A DNA stretch of 51,958 bases from contig CAITIX010000016.1 of the NCBI GenBank assembly GCA_903892565.1, positions 1 through 51,958 on the forward strand. The letters run 5' to 3'. Under the pieces are notes generated by a model. That model made no database searches. It was not told the DNA's origin and worked only from the letters and a program-made list of their open reading frames with translations. The DNA is from an uncultured Acidobacteriia bacterium (lineage in GTDB: Bacteria; Acidobacteriota; Terriglobia; Bryobacterales; Bryobacteraceae). The position numbers were made by a program, and so were the translations under genes. Of the stretch, positions 25,869 to 35,545 are shown one piece after another (position 1 is the first letter of the stretch; every line of letters starts with the position of its first letter).

Positions 25869-26666
25869 GTGAAAATGATCCTCGGATCACGGTGCTTGCC
25901 ATTTGCGTTGGCCGTCCTCGTGTCGACATCTGCTCTCGTCGCGAAGACGCCCAACCTCGTCGAACTCGAATCCAACCGCGACGCTCGTTCTGCGCCGATC
26001 GTGATTGTTGGCGTCATCGCGAAGGACGAAAGAGTTGGGCCTCTCGTGCCGTCTCAAAAAGATCCTAGACAGAAACGGCAAATCCGAAGGATTCGGGTTC
26101 GCGTCGAGAATGTCCTCAAGGGCAGCCTCGACCAAAAAGTAATAACCGCATACTACCTCGGCGTTTACCTCGGTCACCATGGAATCTACAACGGTTCGAG
26201 ACCACTCGGGTTTTGGCGGCCACCGTCGCGGCGAATTTTATTTATCCGTCCTGACGGCGATGTTCTGCGGATCGCGTGCGATGTGTTCGATTGCACCAGA
26301 CCTGTTGCAAGCGGTTCTCACCTCGGGTACGTCGCGGATCCAAGCAAGCCTATCGACTATGCACTCGTCGATATCCAACTCACGCGCGGCCAAGGTGAAA
26401 TCAACGACCTGAAGTTCGGTGGCAATATTGCGGCGTCTCTCCCCGGCACGTCACTCGACGGCTACGTGATCGAGAAGCTTCAACGTCTCGCATCCACAGA
26501 GTCGATCCTAGTAAAGGCTCCCGCGTGCGAAATGCTCTGGATTTACGCGCAAGAGCCGCGCTACGGACCCCGGCATATTACCGACGAGGCCGCCGGGAAT
26601 GAGGCGCTGAAGTCCGCTCAATGCACATGCAAAGTCAGTCCGGACGGCAACGTCGCTTGCAAGTAG
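25869..26666 (+). CDS. exported hypothetical protein
   Basis: A 265-residue protein with a signal-like N-terminus (P-F-A-L-A-V-L-V-S-T-S-A-L-V-A-K). Residues ~40-110 look beta-rich (A-P-I-V-I-V-G-V-I-A, R-R-I-R-V-R-V-E-N-V-L-K-G), a pattern seen in secreted proteins that carry a domain linked to cost-of-secretion or NTF-like folds; I do not recognise the family. The second half is mixed and ends with C-T-C-K and A-C-K cysteines. It may start at GTG 25869 (leaderless) or ATG 25875. It ends two bases before the VWA gene on the opposite strand. Confidence 0.6.
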   Translation: MKMILGSRCLPFALAVLVSTSALVAKTPNLVELESNRDARSAPIVIVGVIAKDERVGPLVPSQKDPRQKRQIRRIRVRVENVLKGSLDQKVITAYYLGVYLGHHGIYNGSRPLGFWRPPSRRILFIRPDGDVLRIACDVFDCTRPVASGSHLGYVADPSKPIDYALVDIQLTRGQGEINDLKFGGNIAASLPGTSLDGYVIEKLQRLASTESILVKAPACEMLWIYAQEPRYGPRHITDEAAGNEALKSAQCTCKVSPDGNVACK

Positions 26667-26667
26667 C

Positions 26668-27888
26668 CTAGTGAATCGTCCGCGTCTTGCGATTCATGTA
26701 ATCCACCAAGAGATACTGGCCCAGCGTGTACGGCGTCGTGAAGTATGCCTTGCCTCGGCAGAGCTCGGTGACCTTTTGGATGAACTGGATGAGTCCGTAA
26801 TCGCTCGCCAGCATGAACGTGTTGATCATGATGCCCTGGCGCTTGCAACGGCTCACTTCTTCGAGCGTACGGCTGATCACCAGTGGATCGAGCCCGAAGG
26901 CGTTCTTGTACACGCGGCCATCGTCAAGCGTTAAGGCGCTCGGCTTGCCGTCCGTGATCATCACGATCTGCTTCATGTCCTTCTTCTCTTGCGCCAGCAG
27001 ACGCTGGGCGAGAATCAGGCCGTCGCGCGTGTTCGTGTAATAGGGACCCACCTGCACACGCGCTAACTCTTCGATGCGGAGCTCTTCGGCTGTGTCATGG
27101 AACAAGACGCAGCGCAGCGAATCGCCGGGATATTGCGTGCGGATTAAATGCGCGAGCGCGAGCGCGACTTTCTTCGCGGGAGTGAAGCGATCCTCGCCAT
27201 AGAGAATCATGCTGTGCGAGCAATCGAGCATCACGACCGTCGCGCAGGAGCTTTGATATTCGCTCTGATGCACGTACAGGTCGCTGTATTCGAGATTGAG
27301 CGGCAGCTTCAGTCCCTCGCGTTGCAATGCGGAGAACAGCGTCTGCCCGATGTCGAGATTCAGCACGTCGCCAAATTCGTAAGGCTTGGCCGCACCGCTG
27401 GCTTCGACGCCCGTCGCCATATCGCGCGTATCATGCGCGCCGAAGCTCGAATGCCCGAGCGATCCCAGAAGATCCTTCAGCGTTTTGAAGCCCAGAAAAT
27501 CGACGCTTTTATCGGTGATCTTGACTTGGGCCTTGCCTTCGCCATCACCGCCGCGCCCCGCTTGTCCAGGTTCGGTGGTGATGTAGCCTTCGTCAACCAG
27601 CTTCTGGACCATTTGGTTCAAGAGCTGATCCAACTGCTCCGGCGACATATTTTCGAGCGCCTGCTGAATTTGCTCTGCGCGTTCTGGATCGAAATTTTCG
27701 CCGCGTTCGAGCGCGTCTTCAATGGCGCGCTTCAGAGCTTCGAGCGAGTGTTCGTTCATCTCGCCGAACTGCATGTACGGATCGTTGAAACCGCTTTCGA
27801 GGAAAAAGTCCGCCAGCGCCTGCAAAAGATCTTCGGCGGAAAGGCCGAGGTCCTCATCGGTATAGCGCGAATAGCGGACGCTTTTCAT
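26668..27888 (-). CDS. VWA-domain protein paired with AAA+ ATPase
   Basis: A 406-residue soluble protein. The N-terminal ~110 residues are acidic and helical, and a Gly-rich linker follows. The C-terminal VWA domain carries a MIDAS motif D222-C-S224-H-S226 and [11 protein letters not shown] proteins of this kind (CoxE/ChlD-like) bind a MoxR- or ChlI-type ATPase to remodel or insert metal into client proteins. The ATPase gene lies 12 bases upstream on the same strand, so the pair is an operon. Client unknown. Confidence 0.87.
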   Translation of the reverse strand: MKSVRYSRYTDEDLGLSAEDLLQALADFFLESGFNDPYMQFGEMNEHSLEALKRAIEDALERGENFDPERAEQIQQALENMSPEQLDQLLNQMVQKLVDEGYITTEPGQAGRGGDGEGKAQVKITDKSVDFLGFKTLKDLLGSLGHSSFGAHDTRDMATGVEASGAAKPYEFGDVLNLDIGQTLFSALQREGLKLPLNLEYSDLYVHQSEYQSSCATVVMLDCSHSMILYGEDRFTPAKKVALALAHLIRTQYPGDSLRCVLFHDTAEELRIEELARVQVGPYYTNTRDGLILAQRLLAQEKKDMKQIVMITDGKPSALTLDDGRVYKNAFGLDPLVISRTLEEVSRCKRQGIMINTFMLASDYGLIQFIQKVTELCRGKAYFTTPYTLGQYLLVDYMNRKTRTIH

Positions 27889-27900
27889 AGGCTTGTTTCT

Positions 27901-29373
27901 TTACTGAAATTGCCGGCGGGCTTTGGCGCGCGCGTCATCCGGCGGATCGCGGCGGCGTTCGCCTGCCACGTAGACGGATTCCTCATTGCGGCTGATGCGC
28001 TTGTGCGCATACAAGCCTTCCAAAATAAATTCAGCCGCGGCAGCGCGAATGGCGTCGGGTTCACTGACGCCGAGTCCCAGGAGCTTGGTCTTTTCCATCA
28101 GGCCCTGAATGCCGTTCAATTCCTTCACCATCGCCGCAGAAGGCTGCGTTTCATCGAGCTTCAAGGATCCGCCGAGCTCAAACCACTGCACGACGCTCGA
28201 AAGATTCTCGCCATCGAAATACGACGTGAACACACGGCCCACGGCCATGCGGATCAACTCGCGCGCGATGGCGTCACCACCCTTGAGTTCGCCTTCGTAT
28301 TCCAGCTCGAGCTTGCCGGTGATAGACGGCAGCGCGGCGTAAACGTCGAGAACACGAGGCACCGCGACCTTTTCGCCCGCGACCAAGGCCCTGCGTTCGG
28401 CGTTCGAGGAAACGTTTTCCAGCACGGAAATCGGCAAGCGCTGACTGACGCCAGAGCGTTTATCGACGCGCTTGTCATCGCGAGCGGCAAACGCAACCTG
28501 TTCGATCACTTCGCGAATGTAGCGAGGGATGCGCAGCTCGGTGGATGATTTGCGATCGGTCCACGCCTCCTGCGCGGTAATCTCGATGCCGTGATCGAGC
28601 GTCACCGGATAGTGCGTGCGGATTTCGCTGCCGATGCGATCTTTGAGCGGCGTGATGATTTTGCCGCGAGCGGTGTAATCCTCGGGATTGGCGGTGAAGA
28701 CCATCATTACGTCGAGAGGCAGACGCACGGGATAGCCCTTAATCTGGACATCGCCCTCTTGCATGATGTTGAACAAGCCGACCTGAATTTTTCCTGCAAG
28801 GTCCGGCAATTCGTTGATGGCGAAGATACCGCGATTGGCGCGCGGGAGCAATCCGTAGTGCACGGTGAGTTCGCTCGAAATGGTCTCGCCGGTGCGCGCG
28901 GCCTTGATGGGATCGATATCGCCGATCATATCGGCAATCGTCACGTCGGGCGTGGCAAGCTTCTCCACATAACGCTCGTCGCGCGAAAGCCAGTCGATGG
29001 GCGTGTCGTCGCCCAACTTGGCGATCTTGTCGCGGCACGGCTTGCAGATGGGCGCGCGTGGATCGTCGTGAATTTCGCAACCGGCGATATACGGCACGTT
29101 CTCGTCGAGCAACGTGGTCAGCATGCGAATCAGTCGCGTTTTCGCTTGTCCGCGCAATCCGAGAAGAATGAAGTTGTGCTTGGAGAGCACCGCGTTGACC
29201 ACTTGCGGCGCAACAGTATCTTCATAACCGACGATGCCGGGGAATAGCGGCTTCTTCTTTTCGAGCTTGCGGATCAGGTTCTCGCGCAGTTCGTCTTTCA
29301 CGCTGCGCTGCGCATATTTCGAGGACGCCTTCAAAGCGCCGAGTGTTTGGGGAAGGCCGGAAGGAGGATTCAT
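27901..29373 (-). CDS. MoxR/ChlI-like AAA+ ATPase
   Basis: AAA+ ATPase of 490 residues. Walker A is G72-L-R-G-Q-A-K-T79. Between Walker A and Walker B is an insertion with C99, H102, C110 and C113 (C-x-x-H, x7, C-x-x-C), a probable zinc knuckle found in this subfamily. Walker B region G-I-F-A-I-N-E-L and sensor I F-T-A-N-P-E-D follow, then a helical C-terminal lid. It resembles magnesium-chelatase subunit I but there is no chlorophyll context; its partner is the VWA protein encoded next. Confidence 0.88.
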   Translation of the reverse strand: MNPPSGLPQTLGALKASSKYAQRSVKDELRENLIRKLEKKKPLFPGIVGYEDTVAPQVVNAVLSKHNFILLGLRGQAKTRLIRMLTTLLDENVPYIAGCEIHDDPRAPICKPCRDKIAKLGDDTPIDWLSRDERYVEKLATPDVTIADMIGDIDPIKAARTGETISSELTVHYGLLPRANRGIFAINELPDLAGKIQVGLFNIMQEGDVQIKGYPVRLPLDVMMVFTANPEDYTARGKIITPLKDRIGSEIRTHYPVTLDHGIEITAQEAWTDRKSSTELRIPRYIREVIEQVAFAARDDKRVDKRSGVSQRLPISVLENVSSNAERRALVAGEKVAVPRVLDVYAALPSITGKLELEYEGELKGGDAIARELIRMAVGRVFTSYFDGENLSSVVQWFELGGSLKLDETQPSAAMVKELNGIQGLMEKTKLLGLGVSEPDAIRAAAAEFILEGLYAHKRISRNEESVYVAGERRRDPPDDARAKARRQFQ

Positions 29374-29458
29374 GAGGCCGTGGTCCTACCCGGATTGTAG
29401 CAGGACGTAGAGCAGATGATACGCGCGAAGACAAACCTATTTAAAAATGTGCGGACGG

Positions 29459-30124
29459 TCAGGGCCTCGGCACAGGCAGGCCGTATTTCCAGGGCATTTC
29501 CGCGAGAAACTCTTCCCACGTGGTGAACGGTTCGGCAATGAGTCCCGCGGCGCGCGCGCCTTCGATGTTGTCGTGGCGATCGTCCAAGAAGAGCGCTTCC
29601 GCAGGATCGCGCTGAATGCCGGCGATGGCGTGCTGGTAGATGGCGGTTCCCGGCTTCACGAGCCCCAGTTCGTAGGAGAACGTGATCGCGTCAAAATGTT
29701 CCAGAAACCCAGGCAGCGTTTTGAGGCGCTGGCCGAGGGGGCGCGGCAAGTTTGAAAGAATCCCGGTGCGATAACCCGCCACGCGCAGATCCTGCGCCCA
29801 GTGGAGCACGCGATGATCGAAACGGCTCCAGAACTGAATTTCGCGCTCGATCAATCCGTCTATGGTTTCGTCGGTGAAGGCCAGGCCGAGACGCTGGCTG
29901 ATGCCTCTCCAATAGGCGCGCGCATTGGCTCCGGCATCGTAGGCGATGCGATCTTCCCAGAAGGCGGCTTCGAACGCGTCGCGCGGGGCTCCACAGAAGG
30001 CCGCAGCTTCCTGCCACTGGGCTTCGTTTGGAAACGGACAGATGACGCCGCCGAAGTCGAAGATGACGGCGGAAATCTTTTTCGATTGAGGGCTTGACGA
30101 ATGGGACGTCAGAGGAGCCGACAT
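29459..30124 (-). CDS. HAD-superfamily hydrolase (subfamily IA, YihX-like)
   Basis: Cytosolic phosphatase of 221 residues. Motif I is I-F-D23-F-G-G with the nucleophile Asp23 and the second Asp replaced by Gly, as in YihX-like sugar phosphatases. Motif II is L-S-N-L, motif III Lys lies in L-V-K-P, motif IV is F-L-D-D-R-H-D-N-I. A helical cap occupies roughly residues 35-95. The GT2 gene starts nine bases downstream. It is probably a sugar-phosphate phosphatase, specificity unknown. Confidence 0.87.
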   Translation of the reverse strand: MSAPLTSHSSSPQSKKISAVIFDFGGVICPFPNEAQWQEAAAFCGAPRDAFEAAFWEDRIAYDAGANARAYWRGISQRLGLAFTDETIDGLIEREIQFWSRFDHRVLHWAQDLRVAGYRTGILSNLPRPLGQRLKTLPGFLEHFDAITFSYELGLVKPGTAIYQHAIAGIQRDPAEALFLDDRHDNIEGARAAGLIAEPFTTWEEFLAEMPWKYGLPVPRP

Positions 30125-30133
30125 GAACCGTTA

Positions 30134-31117
30134 CTAGGCGCGCGCGCTGCCGCCGGCTGCCTGTGCTTCACGGCGTGTGCGGATTTCACGCACGGCGTAG
30201 ATGCGGCGTCCCTGGCTTTCGTAATAGGTGCGAGTGAGCACTTCGCCGAGTAGTCCCGTACAGAAGAGCATCACACCAGTGAGGAGTGCGATGGCGCCGA
30301 GCATCATCAAAGGGCCGTGCAGTTGGATGATATCGCCGCCGATGAAAATCTTTTCACCCGCGAGCCAGGCCAGCAAACCACCGCCGATGCCCGCGCTGAT
30401 CAATCCCCACTTGCCGAAGAAGTGCATGGGGCGCGTGAAATATTTCAGCAGGAACCAGATGGTGAAGATATCGAACATCACGCGGAACGTCCGGCTAAGT
30501 CCGTAATGCGACTCACCCATGGGACGCTCGATGTTCTTGATCGGCACTTCGGCAATGCGCGCGCCATAGAGGCTGGCGAGTGCCGGAATAAATCGGTGCA
30601 ACTCGCCGTAGAGATTGACGTCCTTGAGGATCTCCGCGCGATAAGCCTTGAACGTGGTTCCGAAGTCACGCAGCTCCACGCCGGAGACTTTCGCCATCAG
30701 CCAGTTCGCAATGCGCGAAGGGATCTTGCGCGTCACCGCGTTATCCACGCGATTCTTGCGCCAGCCGCTGGCGATGTCGTAGCCTTCTTCAATTTTTTCG
30801 AGCAGCGCGGGGATATCCTCGGGCGCGTGTTGCAAATCGCCATCCAGCGAAATGATCACGGAGCCTTGCGCTTCGTCGAACCCCGCGGCGAGGGCGGCAG
30901 TCTGTCCGAAATTGCGGCGCAAGCGGATGACTTTCAAGCGTCCATCGGTTTCCACAAGATTCGCGAGCAGATCGAAACTGCGATCCACCGAGGCGTCGTC
31001 GACAAAAATGATTTCGTAAGGCTTGCGGACCTTCTCCATGACGACCGTCAAGCGGTCGTAGAGCGGCAGAATGGACGGCTCTTCGTTATGAATGGGGACG
31101 ACGATGGAGATCTGCAC
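30134..31117 (-). CDS. GT2-family membrane glycosyltransferase (GtrB/DPM1-like)
   Basis: A 327-residue GTG-initiated protein. GT-A domain (1-230): I-V-V-P-I-H-N-E-E, F-V-D-D-A-S, and the metal-binding D-G-D-L-Q-H. Two C-terminal membrane helices (about 235-310) fit the polyprenyl-phosphate glycosyltransferase layout (GtrB, DPM1, ArnC). Predicted reaction: transfer of a sugar from a nucleotide donor to undecaprenyl phosphate at the inner membrane. The HAD gene follows in the same operon. Confidence 0.9.
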   Translation of the reverse strand: MQISIVVPIHNEEPSILPLYDRLTVVMEKVRKPYEIIFVDDASVDRSFDLLANLVETDGRLKVIRLRRNFGQTAALAAGFDEAQGSVIISLDGDLQHAPEDIPALLEKIEEGYDIASGWRKNRVDNAVTRKIPSRIANWLMAKVSGVELRDFGTTFKAYRAEILKDVNLYGELHRFIPALASLYGARIAEVPIKNIERPMGESHYGLSRTFRVMFDIFTIWFLLKYFTRPMHFFGKWGLISAGIGGGLLAWLAGEKIFIGGDIIQLHGPLMMLGAIALLTGVMLFCTGLLGEVLTRTYYESQGRRIYAVREIRTRREAQAAGGSARA

Positions 31118-31160
31118 TCTTTATAGGATAGCAGCGGCGCCCATGCCAGCGCGGCGGCCT

Positions 31161-31199
31161 GGACCCATGTGCTGGAACCATGTACCGGAACCAGGGCCG
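31161..31199. repeat. degenerate 13-bp tandem repeat, three units
   Basis: GGACCCATGTGCT, GGAACCATGTACC and GGAACCAGGGCCG stand side by side in the 86-base gap between the GT2 start and the luciferase-like stop codon. The array ends four bases before that stop. Confidence 0.6.
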
Positions 31200-31203
31200 G
31201 GAC

Positions 31204-32241
31204 TTAGCGCCAACCGAGAGCAGGCGCGACAGTAGTCAGAATCGCTTCCAGCACATGAGCGTTGTAAGCAACACCGAGCTGGTTGGGAACAGTCAGCAAC
31301 AGCGTGTCCGCAGCCGCGATCGCCTCGTCCTTCTTCAGCTGCTCGATCAACACATCCGGTTCCGCCGCATAACCGCGGCCGAAAATCGCCCGTGTTTTCT
31401 CGTGAAGATAGCCAATTTGGTCCTCTTCCTTCCCGCCTCGTCCGAAGTAAGCACGATCCTGATCGTCGACCAGGGCAAAGATGCTGCGGCTGACGGAAAC
31501 GCGCGGAGTGCGCGTGTGGCCGGCCTCCTTCCAGGCTTCGCGAAAGGCGCGAATTTGTGCAGCTTGTTGGATGTGGAGTGGCTCGCCGGTCTCGTCGAAC
31601 TTGAGGGTTGAGGTTTGCAAATTCATCCCGAGTTTGGCGGCCCAAACAGCTGTGGCATTCGAAGCTGCTCCCCACCAAATGCGATCGCGCAATCCTTCGG
31701 CGTACGGCTCCAATCGCAACAGCCCTGGAGGATTCGGAAACATGGGACGCGGGTTCGGCTTGGCGAAACCCTTCCCGCGCAGCAGTTCCAGAAATTCTTC
31801 GCCGTGCCGCCGGCCCATGGCGGCGTCGTCCTCGCCTTCCGCGGGGCGGTGGCCAAAGTAACGCCACCCGTCGATGACCTGCTCGGGCGAACCGCGGCTG
31901 ATTCCCAGCTGCAGGCGTCCACCGGCGATGAGATCCGCCGCGCCTGCATCCTCCGCCATGTAGTGAGGATTCTCATACCGCATGTCAATCACCGCGGTGC
32001 CGATTTCGATGTTCTTCGTCTTCGCGCCGATCGCGGCGAGCAGCGGGAACGGGGACGCGAGTTGCCGCGCGAAGTGGTGAACGCGATAGTACGCTCCGTC
32101 GATTCCCAGGCGCTCGGCCTCTACTGCGAGATCAATGGACTGCAATAGCGCGTCCTCCGCCGATTGCGTCGCCGATTGCGGCGAAGGCGTCCAATGGCCG
32201 AAGGAGAGAAAGCCAATATTCTTTCTGCCGATCTTGTTCAT
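31204..32241 (-). CDS. LLM-class flavin-dependent oxidoreductase
   Basis: Bacterial luciferase-like monooxygenase, 345 residues, TIM-barrel. Features: G-F-L-S-F-G-H-W-T-P near the N-terminus, V-H-H-F-A in the flavin site region, I-E-I-G-T-A-V-I and G-R-L-Q-L-G-I-S-R-G. It oxidises an unknown substrate with FMNH2 or F420. Near the N-terminus a 12-bp in-frame DNA duplication gives the peptide repeat Q-S-A-T-Q-S-A-E. No strong ribosome binding site precedes ATG. Confidence 0.9.
   Translation of the reverse strand: MNKIGRKNIGFLSFGHWTPSPQSATQSAEDALLQSIDLAVEAERLGIDGAYYRVHHFARQLASPFPLLAAIGAKTKNIEIGTAVIDMRYENPHYMAEDAGAADLIAGGRLQLGISRGSPEQVIDGWRYFGHRPAEGEDDAAMGRRHGEEFLELLRGKGFAKPNPRPMFPNPPGLLRLEPYAEGLRDRIWWGAASNATAVWAAKLGMNLQTSTLKFDETGEPLHIQQAAQIRAFREAWKEAGHTRTPRVSVSRSIFALVDDQDRAYFGRGGKEEDQIGYLHEKTRAIFGRGYAAEPDVLIEQLKKDEAIAAADTLLLTVPNQLGVAYNAHVLEAILTTVAPALGWR
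32159..32182. repeat. in-frame 12-bp tandem duplication inside the LLM gene
   Basis: GCCGATTGCGTC is followed by GCCGATTGCGGC. On the coding strand this duplicates four residues (Q-S-A-x) at about residues 22-29 of the oxidoreductase. Confidence 0.65.
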
Positions 32242-32361
32242 GCAAGTTCAGTTTACAGTGAGATCCTTGTGCTCATCGAGCGGGGGAAAGAGAAGAGTGC
32301 CAAGTGCGGGCTTCGTGTTGCCGCCCATGGTCGTTCCCTTGGCGCGATGGTTGAAGCCGCG

Positions 32362-32913
32362 CTAGGCTTGGGGCGGCAGCGCAGGTAGGCCGTCTATGCT
32401 TTGGCGATTTTTCGCGGCGCGATAGGCCTTCAACTCTTCGGGAGTCTTCGTCGCTGCCCAGCGGTCGAGTGTGTCTCTCTGGCTCTGGAATTGATACAGA
32501 GGCACGGAGAAACCGCACGAATCCGAGACCCGATCCACTCGAATGTGCACGAAAGCGCGGGTGCCCGGATTTGTCGGGAACATCTGCGCGAATTCAGTGT
32601 AGAGGGAATCTTCGTCTGTGATCAGAGTCGCGTGGCCATGCAAGCGCACGATTTTGGGAGGCCCCTCAAAAGCGCAAAACATGACGACGATTCGGCCATT
32701 CTCCCGAACATGCGCGGCGGTTTCGGCACCACTGCCCGTGAAATCTTGATACACCGCCTCAAGCGGTCCCAAAACGCGAAACGAATCGCCCCCTTTAGGC
32801 GACAGATCGATGTGTCCGTCCAACGCGGCAGGTCCAGTCGCGACAAAAAAGATCCGTTGATTGCTGATCCATGCCGATATTTCAGGTGTGATGACGTCGT
32901 GCCGCTTGCTCAT
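32362..32913 (-). CDS. pyridoxamine 5'-phosphate oxidase-family protein
   Basis: A 183-residue split-barrel flavin-binding protein. I-S-N-Q-R-I-F-F-V-A-T-G opens the barrel, H-I-D-L-S-P-K-G and R-I-V-V-M-F-C-A-F-E-G-P-P-K-I-V-R-L are the usual strands, and V-D-R-V-S-D-S-C-G is the dimer region found in this branch. It probably binds FMN or F420 and reduces or oxidises an unknown small molecule. The 120 bases between it and the LLM gene contain no further gene that I can support. Confidence 0.88.
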   Translation of the reverse strand: MSKRHDVITPEISAWISNQRIFFVATGPAALDGHIDLSPKGGDSFRVLGPLEAVYQDFTGSGAETAAHVRENGRIVVMFCAFEGPPKIVRLHGHATLITDEDSLYTEFAQMFPTNPGTRAFVHIRVDRVSDSCGFSVPLYQFQSQRDTLDRWAATKTPEELKAYRAAKNRQSIDGLPALPPQA

Positions 32914-33017
32914 CCTAACAATTCAGGTTAGCAGCGAACGGACGGTACATTGCGGCCTGAGCTAGCTCGGTTCAATCAGCAATGCTTCGGCGCGCGAACT
33001 GACGCCCAGCTCCACGC

Positions 33018-33023
33018 TATAAT
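33018..33023 (+). promoter_or_regulatory. perfect TATAAT ten bases before mdh
   Basis: The hexamer ends nine bases before the ATG and no Shine-Dalgarno lies between them, so mdh may be transcribed leaderless. No good -35 is visible at 16-18 bases. Confidence 0.4.
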
Positions 33024-33029
33024 AAGTAA

Positions 33030-33968
<939 letters not shown>

Positions 33969-33977
33969 TCAATGGAC

Positions 33978-34030
33978 TGGGGGATGTGGGCCATGCGTAA
34001 TCCATGGTATTCTTGGGCTCACACCCCCCA
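33978..34030 (+). terminator. long stem-loop downstream of mdh
   Basis: A 15-bp stem with one mismatch and one G-U pair: TGGGGGATGTGGGCC (33978-33992) pairs with GGCTCACACCCCCCA (34016-34030), with a 23-base loop. It lies nine bases after the mdh stop. No T-run follows, so it may stabilise the mRNA 3' end or act with Rho rather than as a classical terminator. Confidence 0.55.
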
Positions 34031-34117
34031 AGGTTCCTTGAGCGTCGCTGTGGAAAGTTATTGAGCTGCTAGATCATTTGCAGTATTTTTTGACGTGGTG
34101 AAGGAGGATTTTCTCAG

Positions 34118-34624
34118 ATGAAAAGTATTTTTCTCGGACTTGCCTTTATACTGGCGCTTGTTGTTTCGGTGCCAGCATCCGCTCAGACATTTCCAGTGAC
34201 GGTAATTTGTTCGAGTTCGGGCCAAACTTGCACACCACTTTACAGCACGCCCGTTACGGTTGTCGGCGGACCAATAACGCTCAGCTTCACGGCTAGCGCG
34301 GCAGGGTGCTCGAATGCGCAGTTTATCTTCTCTGTGGACGGCACGCAGGTGTTTACCTCTGCATTCTTGTAGCCTGGTACGTCCACGTCATTCACAACCA
34401 GCTCCTTAACCGCCGGCGGACACACGATCGCGATCCAGGCAATTGGGCAGGTGGGTGGTTGCAACAGTGGTCTTCTTGGATCATGGGGCGGCACTTTGGT
34501 CGTCAGTGGCGCAGTCAGCTCCACTCCGGTACCGAGTTCCTGGATCTTGTTGAGCCTCGGACTGGCTTCGCTTGGGATTTACCAACAGCGTGAACGGATC
34601 GCAGCCTCGATTCGCGGCTTCTAG
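34118..34624 (+). pseudogene. exported Ig-like protein with PEP-CTERM-like anchor, interrupted by an in-frame TAG
   Basis: Strong AAGGAGG (34101-34107) ten bases before ATG, signal peptide ending V-S-V-P-A-S-A-Q, then a Thr/Ser-rich beta domain. Translation stops at TAG (34370-34372, codon 85) after F-T-S-A-F-L. The same frame then stays open to a second TAG at 34622-34624 and continues the domain (P-G-T-S-T-S-F-T-T-S-S-L-T). It ends with a sorting-signal-like tail: P-V-P-S-S-W, hydrophobic I-L-L-S-L-G-L-A-S-L-G-I, then basic Q-Q-R-E-R. The two halves clearly form one 168-residue gene. A recent nonsense mutation (for example CAG or GAG to TAG), a sequencing error, or amber read-through could explain it. 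Confidence 0.8.
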
Positions 34625-34687
34625 CGCAAAAAAGAGCAACGGACCAGTGCTCAGCGTGGGCGCTACGTTGCAAGGGAACTGACAGAT

Positions 34688-34771
34688 ATGACCGCGCTGC
34701 GCTGGGTGGTCGGAATACTCGCACTTGCGAGTTTGGTCGTCATTTTAGCGAAGCGTGGAAACAAAAAATGA
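34688..34771 (+). CDS. possible 27-residue single-pass membrane peptide
   Basis: ATG-TGA, 27 codons: a short head (M-T-A-L-R-W), one hydrophobic helix (V-V-G-I-L-A-L-A-S-L-V-V-I-L-A) and a basic tail (K-R-G-N-K-K). An AGGGA about 13 bases upstream could serve as ribosome binding site. It sits between the interrupted anchor gene and a strong terminator, so it would be on the same transcript. Function unknown; it resembles small membrane or anchor peptides. Confidence 0.45.
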   Translation: MTALRWVVGILALASLVVILAKRGNKK

Positions 34772-34778
34772 GTAATCG

Positions 34779-34809
34779 AGCAGGCGAGGTTCATACGCGC
34801 CTGCTTTTT
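34779..34809 (+). terminator. rho-independent terminator
   Basis: AGCAGGCG, nine- to eleven-base loop, CGCCTGCT and five T residues. It ends the transcript of the interrupted PEP-CTERM-like gene and the 27-residue peptide, eight bases after the latter's stop. Confidence 0.85.
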
Positions 34810-34849
34810 CATTACACCGCACCTTGAAAAGTTCGCTATGATGTGCCAC

Positions 34850-35542
34850 ATGGCACAAACCGTCGAATTCCCTAGCAATGGACATAACGCATCCGGCTAT
34901 CTCGTAACGCCGCCTTCGGGCTCTGGCCCCGGACTCCTCGTGATTCAAGAATGGTGGGGCCTGGATTCAGGCATCAAAGAAATGACGGATCGCCTCGGCG
35001 CCGCAGGATTCGTGGCGCTCGCGCCGGATCTCTATCATGGGGAGCTGGCCGCGCACGATGAAATGGATAAAGCCGCGCACCTGATGAACAGCATGCCGCC
35101 GGATCGCGCGGGCCGCGACATGAGCGGAGCCATCGACTTCCTGAGCAATCACCCGTCCGTGAAAGGCAAAGGCATTGGCGTCGTGGGCTTCTGCATGGGC
35201 GGGATGCTCTCGTTCATCATCGGCGCCAATCGTCCGGACAAGATCAAGGCGCTGGTGCCGTTTTACGGATTCCCGCAAGGCGACTTCGAACCCGATTGGT
35301 CGAAGCTCACCGCGACCGTCAGCGGCCACATGGCGGAGACCGACAGCTTCTTCCCTCCGGACAAGGCGAAAGCGCTCGAAGCGAAATTGCGCGCCATGGG
35401 TAAGGACGTCACGCTGACGGTGCATCCCGGAACAGGGCACGCCTTCATGGCTCCGCACAACGCGCTGGGGACTTTGAACAAAGAGGTCGCCGCGAAGGTG
35501 TGGCCAGAGGTTCTGGCATTCCTGCACAAGCAGCTGGACTAG
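34850..35542 (+). CDS. dienelactone hydrolase family protein
   Basis: Cytosolic alpha/beta-hydrolase of 230 residues. Catalytic triad Cys115 (G-F-C-M-G-G), Asp165 (A-E-T-D-S-F-F) and His197 (G-T-G-H-A-F), with Glu34 (Q-E-W-W-G) as in dienelactone hydrolase. It opens dienelactones or related esters in chlorocatechol-type ring cleavage. The ATG at 34850 is preferred; another ATG four codons earlier lies within a TATGAT that may be the -10 element. It converges with hicB four bases away. Confidence 0.9.
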   Translation: MAQTVEFPSNGHNASGYLVTPPSGSGPGLLVIQEWWGLDSGIKEMTDRLGAAGFVALAPDLYHGELAAHDEMDKAAHLMNSMPPDRAGRDMSGAIDFLSNHPSVKGKGIGVVGFCMGGMLSFIIGANRPDKIKALVPFYGFPQGDFEPDWSKLTATVSGHMAETDSFFPPDKAKALEAKLRAMGKDVTLTVHPGTGHAFMAPHNALGTLNKEVAAKVWPEVLAFLHKQLD

Positions 35543-35545
35543 CGC

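Noticed and set aside
27148-28548. 466-codon plus-strand frame over the VWA and AAA+ genes
   Set aside because: It crosses two well-supported genes and has no recognisable domain.
31121-31867. 248-codon frame overlapping the luciferase-like oxidoreductase gene
   Set aside because: Same strand but different frame over a clear LLM enzyme; Arg/Pro-rich translation with no domain.
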